In this document: piece by piece, positions 1-7,303 of the stretch | Layout: the number at the start of each line of letters is the position of its first letter | Position numbering within the stretch: the first letter of the stretch is position 1 | Source: an uncultured Adlercreutzia sp. | GTDB lineage: Bacteria > Actinomycetota > Coriobacteriia > Coriobacteriales > Eggerthellaceae | Direction: 5' to 3' | Assembly (NCBI GenBank): GCA_910585575.1 | Contig: CAJUFS010000019.1 | Span: 1-44,316 of the forward strand | Length of the DNA stretch: 44,316 nt | Translations under genes and position numbers: made by a program | The notes under the pieces: model-generated | What the model was told of the DNA's origin: nothing | The model's input: only the letters and a program-made list of their open reading frames with translations | The model's database searches: none

Positions 1-1061
1 CGGCGGCCATGCTCACGTCGTCGGGCCAGGCGGCGAACTTCTTCGCGGTGTTCAATATTGCCGGCGCGGGCGACCACGTGGTGGCGTCCTCGTCCATTTA
101 CGGCGGCACCTACAACCTGCTGGCCCACACCATGGGCCGCATGGGCATCGAGTGCACCTTCGTGGACCCGCACTGCTCCGACGAGGAGCTGGAGGCGGCC
201 TTCCGTCCGAATACCAAGTGCGTGTTCGGCGAGACCATTGCCAACCCGGCGCTGACGGTGCTTGATATCGAGCGCTTCGCCGCGGCGGCCCACGCCCATG
301 GCGTGCCGCTTATTGTGGACAATACTTTCCCGACGCCGGTGCTGTGCCGTCCCATCGAGTGGGGCGCCGACATCGTCACCCACTCCACCACCAAGTATAT
401 GGACGGGCACGGGGCTTCCGTGGGCGGCGTCATTGTGGACTCGGGGCGCTTCGACTGGACGGCGCACGCCGACAAGTTCCCGGGACTCTGCGAGCCCGAC
501 GAGAGCTACCATGGCGTGGTGTACACCGAGCGCTTCGGGCTGGAGGGCGCCTATATTACGAAGGCGACTGCCCAGCTCATGCGCGATTTGGGCTCCATCC
601 AGTCGCCGCAGAACGCCTTCCTCATCAACCTGGGTCTGGAGAGCCTGCACCTGCGCATGGCTCGTCATGCGGAAAACGGTCGCACGGTGGCCGAGCACCT
701 GGCGGCTCATCCGAAGGTGACCTGGGTGCGCCACCCCTCCCTGGAGGGCGATGCCGAGGCCGCGCTGGCGGCGAAGTACCTGCCTGATGGCTCCTGCGGC
801 GTCATCAGCTTCGGGGTGGCCGGCGGCCGTGCGGCGGCCGAGACGTTCATGGCGAACCTGAAGCTGGCGCAAATTGCCACCCATGTGGCCGACGCCCGCA
901 CCTGCGTGCTGCACCCGGCCAACGCCACCCACCGCCAGATGAACGACGAAGAGCTGGCGGCCGCCGGCATTGGCGCCGACCTCATCCGCCTGTCCTGTGG
1001 CATCGAGGACGCTGCCGATCTCATCGCCGACATCGACCAGGCCCTGGCCTGCGTGGAGTAG
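1..1061 (+). CDS. metY: O-acetylhomoserine sulfhydrylase MetY, 5' end outside the window
   Basis: This PLP enzyme of the Cys/Met-metabolism family would make homocysteine from O-acetyl-L-homoserine and sulfide in the cytoplasm. The frame is open to the left edge and the visible 350 residues begin inside the protein: the stretch around LTSSGQAAN is an internal motif of this family, so about 70-80 residues are missing against a usual 425-430. The PLP lysine lies in [11 protein letters not shown], lysine 129 counted from the ATG at 9, and the aspartate of IVDNTF binds the pyridine ring. The enzyme is told apart from cystathionine gamma-synthase by the long acidic insert region around PDESYHG and by the adjacent acetyl-type MetA. 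metA follows after 11 bases, so the two form an operon for direct sulfhydrylation. Confidence 0.9.
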   Translation, partial: AAMLTSSGQAANFFAVFNIAGAGDHVVASSSIYGGTYNLLAHTMGRMGIECTFVDPHCSDEELEAAFRPNTKCVFGETIANPALTVLDIERFAAAAHAHGVPLIVDNTFPTPVLCRPIEWGADIVTHSTTKYMDGHGASVGGVIVDSGRFDWTAHADKFPGLCEPDESYHGVVYTERFGLEGAYITKATAQLMRDLGSIQSPQNAFLINLGLESLHLRMARHAENGRTVAEHLAAHPKVTWVRHPSLEGDAEAALAAKYLPDGSCGVISFGVAGGRAAAETFMANLKLAQIATHVADARTCVLHPANATHRQMNDEELAAAGIGADLIRLSCGIEDAADLIADIDQALACVE

Positions 1062-1072
1062 GGGAGGCCGCC

Positions 1073-1996
1073 ATGCCCATCCGCATTCCCGATTCGCTGC
1101 CGGCCACGGCGGCGCTTGAGAGCGAGAACATCTTCGTCATGACGGAGTACCGCGCCATGCACCAGGACATTCGTCCTTTGCGCGTGCTTCTGCTGAACCT
1201 CATGCCTACGAAGATCACTACCGAGACGCAGATTCTTCGCAAGTTGTCGAACACGCCCATTCAGGTGGAAATCGAGTTGCTGCAAACGGCCAGCCATCAG
1301 TCGAAGAACACGGCCGCCGAGCACCTGGAGTCCTTCTACACCACCTTCGACGAGGTGCGCCATCAGCACTTCGACGGGCTCATCATCACCGGGGCCCCGG
1401 TGGAGAAGCTGGAGTTCGAGGACGTGGACTACTGGCCGGAGCTCTGCGAGATCATGGAGTGGTCGAAGACCCACGTGCATTCCACGCTGCACATTTGCTG
1501 GGGCGCCCAGGCGGGCATCTACTACCATTACGGCGTGCCGAAGCACACGCTGGACCACAAGGTGTTCGGCGTGTTCGACCATCAGTTGGTGAAGACCACC
1601 TCGCCTTTGGTGCGCGGCTACGATGACTGCTTCTGGGCGCCGCACTCGCGCTTCACCGAGGTGGAGGCGGCCGACATCGAGGCGCACCCCGACTTGGAGC
1701 TCATTGCCGTGTCCGACGAGGCGGGCGTGTACATTGCGAAGTCCACGGACTCGCAGAACTTCTTCGTGTTCGGGCATCCGGAGTACGACCGCGACACGCT
1801 GAAGGCTGAGTACGACCGCGATATTGCCAAGGGCATGGACATGGCCGTGCCGGCCCATTACTTCCCGAACGACGACCCCGCCCAAACGCCGCGCTCCAGC
1901 TGGTTCTCCCACGCCCAGCTGCTGTACACTAACTGGTTGAACTACTACGTGTACCAGACCACGCCCTACGATATCACCCAGGCAGGTAGGGAGTAG
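1073..1996 (+). CDS. metA: Homoserine O-acetyltransferase, MetA family
   Basis: The protein of 307 residues matches the MetA family from end to end and starts with the typical [11 protein letters not shown]. It activates homoserine for methionine synthesis. The catalytic cysteine is C142 in HICWGAQAG, and the His/Glu pair is H235 and E237 in FGHPEYD. Lysine 47 (NLMPTK) is also conserved. The acyl-specificity position is glutamate (E111, in TGAPVEK). In MetA proteins a glutamate there goes with acetyl-CoA use and a glycine with succinyl-CoA use, so acetyl transfer is the better call despite the historical family name. This agrees with the upstream metY, which needs O-acetylhomoserine. A GGAGG-type ribosome site precedes the ATG. 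Confidence 0.93.
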   Translation: MPIRIPDSLPATAALESENIFVMTEYRAMHQDIRPLRVLLLNLMPTKITTETQILRKLSNTPIQVEIELLQTASHQSKNTAAEHLESFYTTFDEVRHQHFDGLIITGAPVEKLEFEDVDYWPELCEIMEWSKTHVHSTLHICWGAQAGIYYHYGVPKHTLDHKVFGVFDHQLVKTTSPLVRGYDDCFWAPHSRFTEVEAADIEAHPDLELIAVSDEAGVYIAKSTDSQNFFVFGHPEYDRDTLKAEYDRDIAKGMDMAVPAHYFPNDDPAQTPRSSWFSHAQLLYTNWLNYYVYQTTPYDITQAGRE

Positions 1997-2015
1997 GGCG
2001 CGAAAGGAGGCCGCC

Positions 2016-2243
2016 ATGGCCATCGATCCTGCGCGTGACCCCCATGCGCGCATTGTGACAAAGCCGCTTCCCAGTCAGATCGCGGCGGCAAAGGCGGCGA
2101 AGGCGGCCCAGGAAAAGAGTGGGGAAGGGGAGTCAGACGACCCGTTCTTGCGCGCCGAGAACGAGGACGACGACGGCTACGACCCCTATTCCGACCGCCC
2201 CGCCGAACGCGAGCCCCTGTTCCAGGAAGATCCCTGGGCATAG
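2016..2243 (+). CDS. Small acidic hypothetical protein (75 aa)
   Basis: A short frame follows metA after 19 bases and carries a very strong ribosome site (AAAGGAGG, 6 bases before the ATG), the main reason to accept it. The product is hydrophilic. An alanine/lysine-rich segment (residues about 22-35) is followed by an acidic, Asp/Glu-rich C-terminal half ending in DPWA. There is no signal peptide, membrane segment or recognisable domain. It is probably co-transcribed with metY-metA and ends just before a strong hairpin. Function is unknown, and a conserved small Coriobacteriia protein is only a guess. Confidence 0.6.
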   Translation: MAIDPARDPHARIVTKPLPSQIAAAKAAKAAQEKSGEGESDDPFLRAENEDDDGYDPYSDRPAEREPLFQEDPWA

Positions 2244-2277
2244 GCGGCGGCTAAAGAGCTCTCGCGCAATCAATGAG

Positions 2278-2310
2278 TAAGGCCTTCGGCTGCAAGAGTC
2301 GAAGGCCTTA
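2278..2310. terminator. Bidirectional hairpin between metA operon and ZIP gene
   Basis: A perfect 11-bp inverted repeat (taaggccttcg / cgaaggcctta) with an 11-nt loop lies between two converging genes. There is no long U-tract on either side, so it may act with another factor or as a transcript-end stabiliser. Confidence 0.7.
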
Positions 2311-2317
2311 CGTGCGC

Positions 2318-3184
2318 TTAGATGAAGATCATGAACATGCCCAAGGCCAGGCCGACCATGACGGCGAAGGCGGGCAGCTTGCTGCGGTAAATGAGGTAGG
2401 CCTCAGGCAGGATTTCACCGAACACCACGTAGAGCATGGCGCCGGAGGCAAAGCCCAGGGACATCGTCAGACCCAAGGGGCCGATGTCGCCCAGCCAAAA
2501 GCCCAGCCAGGCGCCGAGTACGGTGGGAAGCCCGCAGGCGGCTGTCAGCAGGGTGGCCTTCACGCGCCCCGTGCCGCCGGAAATGAGCGGCACGGCCACG
2601 GCCATGCCCTCGGGAATATTGTGCAGGCCGATAAGCACGGCCATGATCATGCCCGTACCCCACATAAGGTTGTCGGATACGGCGAAGCTGGCGCCGATGG
2701 TCATGCCTTCGGGAATGTTGTGCAGGGCAATGGCGCAGGCCATGACAATGCCGGCCACGAACAGTGACAGCTTCGAGTCGTTGTGGCGCTTGTGCATGTT
2801 CAGGTGGTCGGCATGGATAAGCTCGTCGATGTCGTCGTGGGTTTCGGGGTGGGCCGCATCGGCGGTGTGCGACACCTCGGCGCGGGTCTTGCGGTCGATA
2901 AGGTAGTTGAGCAGGTACACCACGGCCACGCCCAGCACCACGGCGCCAATGACAATGAGAACGCCCAGGTCGGTCATGGTCTTCGCCGCATCCACGGCCT
3001 CGGCCAGAAGGTCGAAGCACACCATAGCCGTCATGACGCCGCCGGCAAAGGCCAAAAGCAAGCTGATGGTGCGGTTCGATTCGCTCTTGAACAGGGCGCC
3101 AATCAAGCCGCCAACGCCCGTGCCTCCCGCACCGGAAATCAAGGTAACCAGCGTGACGAAGACAAAGGGCGAAAGAGTTTCCAT
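2318..3184 (-). CDS. ZIP-family divalent metal transporter
   Basis: This 288-residue integral membrane protein would import Zn2+ or another divalent metal. It shows about eight hydrophobic segments. The paired metal-site motifs of the ZIP family are present as HNIPEG at residues 155-160 and again at 188-193. A histidine- and acid-rich cytoplasmic loop (about 105-135, with HADHLNMHKRH) separates the two halves, as in GufA/ZupT-type members. The start is supported by a GGAG-like site. A TATATT box on the minus strand lies at 3199-3204, and a DtxR-like half site (TTAGTTAGGCT, 3190-3200) overlaps it, hinting at metal-responsive control. The metal cannot be decided from sequence. Confidence 0.88.
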   Translation of the reverse strand: METLSPFVFVTLVTLISGAGGTGVGGLIGALFKSESNRTISLLLAFAGGVMTAMVCFDLLAEAVDAAKTMTDLGVLIVIGAVVLGVAVVYLLNYLIDRKTRAEVSHTADAAHPETHDDIDELIHADHLNMHKRHNDSKLSLFVAGIVMACAIALHNIPEGMTIGASFAVSDNLMWGTGMIMAVLIGLHNIPEGMAVAVPLISGGTGRVKATLLTAACGLPTVLGAWLGFWLGDIGPLGLTMSLGFASGAMLYVVFGEILPEAYLIYRSKLPAFAVMVGLALGMFMIFI

Positions 3185-3189
3185 GAGGG

Positions 3190-3204
3190 AGCCTAACTAA
3201 TATA
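3190..3204 (-). promoter_or_regulatory. Possible -10 box and metalloregulator half site for the ZIP gene
   Basis: On the minus strand TATATT (3204-3199) directly precedes and overlaps TTAGTTAGGCT (3200-3190), which resembles one arm of a DtxR/IdeR-type box. No good second arm or -35 box is visible, so this is a weak call. Confidence 0.25.
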
Positions 3205-3289
3205 CGATGTTGACTATCAGGTTCGCCTTCTATTGTCCCCCAAGCCCGTCGGAGCGCAACCCCTCTTTTGCGTCTCGTAAGAGATTGGG

Positions 3290-3364
3290 CATTCAATGGC
3301 GGAGCGCGTAGCCGCCTGAATTATGGCGAAGCGTACGCGTGCTCGCATTATGGCGGAGCACGCG
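3290..3364 (+). repeat. Three degenerate direct repeats upstream of the sigma factor
   Basis: Three related units occur at 3290-3308, 3318-3339 and 3345-3364. They share the core ATTATGGCGGAGC (first copy ATTCAATGGCGGAGC, second GAATTATGGCGAAGC) at about 27-base spacing in a stretch without a gene (3185-3471). They could be regulator sites or drifted tandem copies. A TTGACT (3210) / TATTGT (3231) pair with only a 15-base spacer lies just upstream and is the only promoter-like pair seen. Confidence 0.35.
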
Positions 3365-3471
3365 ACCTTTGGAAATGTTGTTCGAGGGGTGAAAAAATCT
3401 CGGCATCTCGATCGTGTTGTAGGTGAAGGGCCACGAAACGTGCAAGGTGCCTGCAGCAGGGAAGGAGCCGT

Positions 3472-3963
3472 GTGTCAGATCGAGGTATCTCTCTTGAGCG
3501 TCTGCTGAACGAGCATGGACGCATGCTCGTGAGGCTGGCGGCCACGCGGCTTGATTCAACGGCCGACGCCGAAGACGCGGTGCAAGATGTGTTTTGCAAG
3601 GTGGTTGCCAATCGCCTTGTTTTCCGCGATGAGGAGCACGCCAAGGCGTGGCTCGTGCGTGCAGTGATCAATCGCGCTACCGATTTACGCCGTCGTGCGG
3701 CTCGTCGCAACGTGCCTTTTGACGAGGCGGCGGAGCTGATCAATGGTGCCGATGACCTCGCTTGCGAGGTGGAACGTAACGAGATGCTCGAGGTATTGCG
3801 CTCGCTTCCCGAAGCATACGCCTCGGTCCTTCATTTGCATTACTACGAAGGCTATACCGCGCGTGAGATAGGCGCTTTGCTCGGCATACCGGCGGCAACG
3901 GTGGGCACTCGTTTGGCGCGGGGCCGGCAGCGGCTAGCGCGGATACTTAAGGAGGATCGGTAA
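3472..3963 (+). CDS. ECF-type RNA polymerase sigma factor
   Basis: This 163-residue cytoplasmic protein has the two-domain ECF layout. Region 2 lies at about residues 10-75 (AEDAVQDVFCKV is the core-binding and -10 recognition helix). Region 4 lies at about 105-160, with a helix-turn-helix at YTAREIGALLGIPAATVGTRLARGR. It starts at a GTG preceded by GAAGGAG. Its stop codon overlaps the ATG of the next gene by one base, so the two are translationally coupled, the usual arrangement for a sigma factor and its membrane anti-sigma partner. The regulon and signal are unknown. Codon use is less GC-biased than in the metabolic genes nearby, a mild hint of accessory origin. Confidence 0.92.
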   Translation: MSDRGISLERLLNEHGRMLVRLAATRLDSTADAEDAVQDVFCKVVANRLVFRDEEHAKAWLVRAVINRATDLRRRAARRNVPFDEAAELINGADDLACEVERNEMLEVLRSLPEAYASVLHLHYYEGYTAREIGALLGIPAATVGTRLARGRQRLARILKEDR

Positions 3964-4931
3964 TGGACTGGAATAGCTATCGACGGGCCATGGACGCCCT
4001 GCCGATTTCTGAAGACTTTGAAGCACGGGCATTGGCGGCCGCCCTGGCGGTCGAGGGTGCTTCCCAAGAGGCAACCTCGGCGTCGGCTCGATGCGCAGGG
4101 GTTGCGGGTGCTGCTTGCGAGACATCCCAGGCGACCCCTCGACAGAGGCTGGCGAGGCGTTTCGTGGGGGTGGCTGCGGCGGTGGCGGCTACCTTCGCCT
4201 TTGCTGTCTCAGCATTTGCGATTGGCGGCTTTCTAGCGCCCGAGGAGGTGGCTCACGAGTTGCTAGACGCCTCTCTGGAAGCGGCATTTGCGGGGAACGA
4301 TGCGGTGCCGGTGGACGAGACGCAACGCGTGGGAGATTACGATGTCACCCTAGAGGGCTTGGTGACCGGCGAAAATCTATCCGACTGGATCGACAACTAT
4401 GACCGGAGTGCCACCTATGCCGTAGTGGGGCTGCGCCGCGCCGATGGCACACCTCTGACGGAAGAGATGCTTGCTGCCATGCGCGACAAACGATATGCAG
4501 CCGGGGAGATGATCGGGGCCGATGAATATTACTGGCCCGATGGCGCAAAGGCGCTCTCGAACCGCGAAACTCTGTCGGCTGAAGACACTGATCTGGAGCT
4601 TGTGACGTGCTACGCGTTGGTGCAGGGCCTCGAGGGGTCTGTCCTGAGCGACTATGCGACGGACGGCGCGAGCTGCACGAGCGTGCTGATCGATGGCGCT
4701 TATTATCTGGTGGCGGCCGTGAACGATCTGAGTGTGTTTGCGGATCGGCCCGTGTACCTGGCGGTGTACGAGGGCGTTGATAAGCCGGCAAGCATTTTGC
4801 AAGAAAACCCGGACGGCTCTTTTTCCTATCGCGAAGGTCATGGGGGCGCCCTGTTCAAACTCCCCTTGGATCCCGCTGACGCCGACCCGGAAAAGGCCGC
4901 TCAAATTGCAGCGGAGCGCAGCGCGGCTTGA
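3963..4931 (+). CDS. Probable membrane-bound anti-sigma factor
   Basis: The 322-residue protein has a cytoplasmic N-terminal part of about 65 residues and one membrane segment at about 67-91 (FVGVAAAVAATFAFAVSAFA). An extracytoplasmic domain of about 230 residues follows. This layout and the one-base overlap with the ECF sigma gene identify it as the likely anti-sigma factor. It resembles DUF4179-type partners more than zinc-binding ZAS proteins, since no HxxxCxxC motif is seen in the N-terminal part. The outer domain (DYDVTLEGLVTGENLSDW and onward) may sense an envelope signal. The operon probably ends at the hairpin at 5050-5083. Confidence 0.75.
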   Translation: MDWNSYRRAMDALPISEDFEARALAAALAVEGASQEATSASARCAGVAGAACETSQATPRQRLARRFVGVAAAVAATFAFAVSAFAIGGFLAPEEVAHELLDASLEAAFAGNDAVPVDETQRVGDYDVTLEGLVTGENLSDWIDNYDRSATYAVVGLRRADGTPLTEEMLAAMRDKRYAAGEMIGADEYYWPDGAKALSNRETLSAEDTDLELVTCYALVQGLEGSVLSDYATDGASCTSVLIDGAYYLVAAVNDLSVFADRPVYLAVYEGVDKPASILQENPDGSFSYREGHGGALFKLPLDPADADPEKAAQIAAERSAA

Positions 4932-5049
4932 GGCGCGCTGCCGAAAAATGGTCTGAAATGAACGGTTTAGCAGAAGCGGTGATTAAGCGCCCGTGTGCGA
5001 CCTGGGGTTTCTCGGGCTCGTGAAGGGGCGACGCCTTGTAGTTGATCCC

Positions 5050-5083
5050 AAAGCGACGGTTTAGCATGTTAAACCGTCGCTTT
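5050..5083 (+). terminator. Terminator of the sigma/anti-sigma operon
   Basis: A perfect 14-bp stem (aaagcgacggttta / taaaccgtcgcttt) with a 6-nt loop is followed 7 bases later by TTTTT. It lies about 120 bases past the anti-sigma stop codon; no gene is visible in between. Confidence 0.75.
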
Positions 5084-5233
5084 GAGGCCATTTTTCGCGG
5101 GTGCTTCCGCGCACAGCCTCCGCGCCTCGCACGCGCGCCAACGGGCAAGTGCCTCACGCGCCCCCCGGCGCGCCGCCAGCCCCGTTCTCCGCGGAATCTT
5201 TCTGCAAAATGTGCCGTTTGCCGACCGTGCCCG

Positions 5234-5262
5234 TTGACATTCGCGGACGAACGGGTGAGAAT
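5234..5262 (+). promoter_or_regulatory. Sigma-A-type promoter of rplM-rpsI
   Basis: TTGACA (5234-5239), a 17-base spacer and GAGAAT (5257-5262), with a TG at 5256-5257, form a good housekeeping promoter. Transcription would start near 5269, giving a leader of about 235 bases before rplM. Confidence 0.65.
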
Positions 5263-5502
5263 GCAAAAGTTCGCTTTCAAAAGCCCCGTAAACGCATGCC
5301 TTTAAGGAAGCGCAAACGCCAAGGGAGTCCAGGCCCGCGGCACCGCGCGTCGGCGTAGGAAACCGGCATCCAAGAAGCTTGCACTTTTGAAAACAAACAC
5401 CTCTGGCGGACGGTTCCGCCCCGGCTATCGCGGCTGCCACGCCGACGCGGGGGAGGAGGCTTCACCCGCCCGACAGAACCTGCAATCTATTGGAGGAAAA
5501 CA
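5263..5502 (+). promoter_or_regulatory. Long 5' leader of the rplM-rpsI mRNA
   Basis: About 235 bases separate the promoter from the GTG of rplM, with no convincing gene. The clearest element is a hairpin with a perfect 6-bp stem and CGGT tetraloop at 5405-5420 (GGCGGA / TCCGCC), followed by GC-rich sequence up to the ribosome site. L13 operons in other bacteria carry leaders for autogenous control, so this may be one. It does not match a leader I can recognise by name. Confidence 0.4.
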
Positions 5503-5937
5503 GTGAAGACGTATCATGCAAAGCCCGGTGAGGTTGAGCGCGAGTGGGTCATCATCGACGCTGAGGACCAGGTCCTCGGTCGTGTGGCCACCAAGGCTGC
5601 TCAGATTCTGAAGGGCAAGCACAAGCCGCAGTACACCCCCCATGTGGACACGGGTGACTTTGTCATCATCATCAATGCTGACAAGATCAAGGTCACCGGT
5701 ACCAAGGCTGCCACCAAGATTTACTATCGTCACAGCGGTTTCCCGGGTGGTCTCAAGCAGGAGACCTTCACCGAGGCTATGACCAAGCACCCCGAGCGCG
5801 TCATCGAGCATGCCGTCAAGGGCATGCTGCCGAAGAACACGCTGGGCCGTGCGATGGGCAAGAAGCTGAAGGTGTACGTTGGTGCGGAGCATCCCCATGC
5901 TGCGCAGCAGCCCCGTAAGATCGAACTGGAGGGTTAA
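5503..5937 (+). CDS. rplM: 50S ribosomal protein L13
   Basis: The 144-residue protein is L13 of the large ribosomal subunit, recognisable from [20 protein letters not shown] at the N-terminus, the core YRHSGFPGG, and the conserved VKGMLPKN...[11 protein letters not shown] block. The length is normal. It starts at a GTG behind TTGGAGGAAAACA. rpsI follows after 2 bases, the widespread L13-S9 operon. Codon use is strongly biased, as expected for a highly expressed gene. Confidence 0.98.
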   Translation: MKTYHAKPGEVEREWVIIDAEDQVLGRVATKAAQILKGKHKPQYTPHVDTGDFVIIINADKIKVTGTKAATKIYYRHSGFPGGLKQETFTEAMTKHPERVIEHAVKGMLPKNTLGRAMGKKLKVYVGAEHPHAAQQPRKIELEG

Positions 5938-5939
5938 TC

Positions 5940-6332
5940 ATGGCAGATGAGGCTTTGTACTACGGCACCGGCCGCCGCAAGAACGCGGTGGCGCGCGTCC
6001 GTCTCGTTCCCGGCACTGGCAAGGTGACCATCAACGGTCGCGACGGCCAGGAGTACTTCGGTCGCGAGGCGCTGTTCAACTACGCGATGACCCCCTTCAA
6101 GGTAACCGACACCACCGATCACTTCGACGTGAAGGCCCGCATCGACGGCGGCGGCGTGTCCGGTCAGGCCGGCGCTCTGCGTCACGGCATTGCCCGCGCC
6201 CTGCTGGAGGCCGGCGACTACCGCGCCGAGCTGAAGAAGGCCGGCTACCTCACCCGCGACGCCCGTATGGTGGAGCGCAAGAAGTACGGTCTGAAGAAGG
6301 CCCGCAAGCGCCCGCAGTTCTCCAAGCGCTAG
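5940..6332 (+). CDS. rpsI: 30S ribosomal protein S9
   Basis: The 130-residue protein is S9 of the small ribosomal subunit. It shows [16 protein letters not shown] near the N-terminus, [19 protein letters not shown] in the middle, and the basic tail ending in PQFSKR, whose terminal arginine reaches the ribosomal P site. It is co-transcribed with rplM, and the GGAGG of its ribosome site lies inside the rplM end. A strong terminator follows at 6391. Confidence 0.98.
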   Translation: MADEALYYGTGRRKNAVARVRLVPGTGKVTINGRDGQEYFGREALFNYAMTPFKVTDTTDHFDVKARIDGGGVSGQAGALRHGIARALLEAGDYRAELKKAGYLTRDARMVERKKYGLKKARKRPQFSKR

Positions 6333-6390
6333 TTTGGAACTGCCGCTCGGCTCGCTTCGGCGAACCGGCGCTGGCTACTTCATCGCATGC

Positions 6391-6428
6391 AAAGAGGCTC
6401 GTCCCCGCAGGGGCGGGCCTCTTTTTCT
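6391..6428 (+). terminator. Rho-independent terminator of rplM-rpsI
   Basis: Stem arms AAAGAGGC (6391-6398) and GCCTCTTT (6417-6424) enclose a CCCC/GGGG inner stem and run into a TTTTTCTT tract. Confidence 0.9.
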
Positions 6429-6641
6429 TGAGCGGGTGTGCTTGCAAGGGGAGGGGTGGCTCTGGCTGCGAGTTCGGAAAAGCGGGCTCTCAGCTGCGCG
6501 TAGCCGACAAGGATGACTGAAAGCCTTGCCAAAAACGGAGTTCTGCCGACGTTTGCCAACTTCTCTCCCGCAGCGCGCTAAGAAACGTTATTCTCAAGGG
6601 CGAACAGCAAGGCTTGGTCCCCTTTGCGAAAGGAGCGTCCC

Positions 6642-7100
6642 ATGGGAACAACGCGGCGACAGCGAGAATACATCGGCTACCGCGTCTACTCCACGCAGCG
6701 GGCGCTGTATCGCAGCCTGGAAGCCTGCGTGGCCGAAGCGGGGCTCACCCCGGGCCAGTGGAACGCCTTGAGCCAGCTGGCCGAGCACGGGGCCATGACC
6801 CAGCGCCAACTGGCCGAGCGCCTGCAGAAAGAGCAGGCCACGGTCACCCGTTCGCTTGATCGTCTGATGCAGCGCGGTCTGGTGCAGCGCACGCAAAGTC
6901 CTCGCGACCGTCGCGCCAACATTGTGGAAATCACTCCTGCGGCCCTGAAGCTCCTCACCGATCTTGAGCCAAGCGTCACCCGCCGCAATGCGGAAATGGC
7001 CGCCAATATCTCCGATGAGGATCTTGCCGTGTTCCTCAAAGTGCTCGATCAGCTTGAAGCCAATGCTGAACACTCCGCGGGCGAGAGCGAGGCTTCGTAG
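6642..7100 (+). CDS. MarR-family transcriptional regulator
   Basis: The protein of 152 residues has the MarR fold. Helices for dimerisation flank a winged helix-turn-helix at about residues 50-105, with TQRQLAERLQKEQATVTRSLDRL as the recognition part and DRRANIVEITPAA as the wing with its conserved Asp-Arg-Arg. The ATG at 6642 is chosen over an in-frame TTG at 6624 because GAAAGGAG lies 8 bases before it. The gene ends in its own terminator. It stands directly upstream of, and points at, a molybdoenzyme operon whose promoter carries a perfect inverted repeat. Control of that operon in response to a small phenolic or other ligand is a reasonable inference but unproved. Confidence 0.9.
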   Translation: MGTTRRQREYIGYRVYSTQRALYRSLEACVAEAGLTPGQWNALSQLAEHGAMTQRQLAERLQKEQATVTRSLDRLMQRGLVQRTQSPRDRRANIVEITPAALKLLTDLEPSVTRRNAEMAANISDEDLAVFLKVLDQLEANAEHSAGESEAS

Positions 7101-7152
7101 CCCGTCTTTCCCCTGCAATTTCGTCAATAAATTATTCCAATAATCCAAGATT

Positions 7153-7175
7153 AAGCCCCGTATTCGGGGCTTTTT
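7153..7175 (+). terminator. Terminator of the marR-like gene
   Basis: AAGCCCCG / CGGGGCTT stem (8 bp) with a TATT loop and a T-tract running to 7175. Confidence 0.9.
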
Positions 7176-7190
7176 CGCTCTGTCAACTCC

Positions 7191-7218
7191 TTGCATAAAT
7201 ATTTTCCGATGCTACTAT
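7191..7218 (+). promoter_or_regulatory. Promoter of the first molybdoenzyme operon
   Basis: TTGCAT (7191-7196), a 16-base spacer and TACTAT (7213-7218) form a fair promoter about 86 bases before the structural gene. The -35 box itself contains TTGCATA, the motif repeated in the inverted repeat downstream. Confidence 0.5.
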
Positions 7219-7228
7219 TTCCTCGTCA

Positions 7229-7267
7229 ATATTTGCATAGCTAATTATTTACCCACTATGCAAATAT
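7229..7267 (+). promoter_or_regulatory. Perfect 12-bp inverted repeat, probable operator
   Basis: ATATTTGCATAG (7229-7240) and its exact complement CTATGCAAATAT (7256-7267) are separated by 15 AT-rich bases. The dyad sits from about the transcription start to +40, where a bound regulator would block transcription. A third TTGCATA lies in the -35 box. The MarR-type protein encoded just upstream is the obvious candidate ligand. Confidence 0.6.
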
Positions 7268-7303
7268 GAAGAGGAGAGGGCAATTGAATAAGAGGAGGAG
7301 ACT

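Noticed and set aside
6624-6641. TTG start for the MarR protein
   Set aside because: It would put the ribosome site AAAGGAG inside the coding sequence; the ATG at 6642 is better placed.
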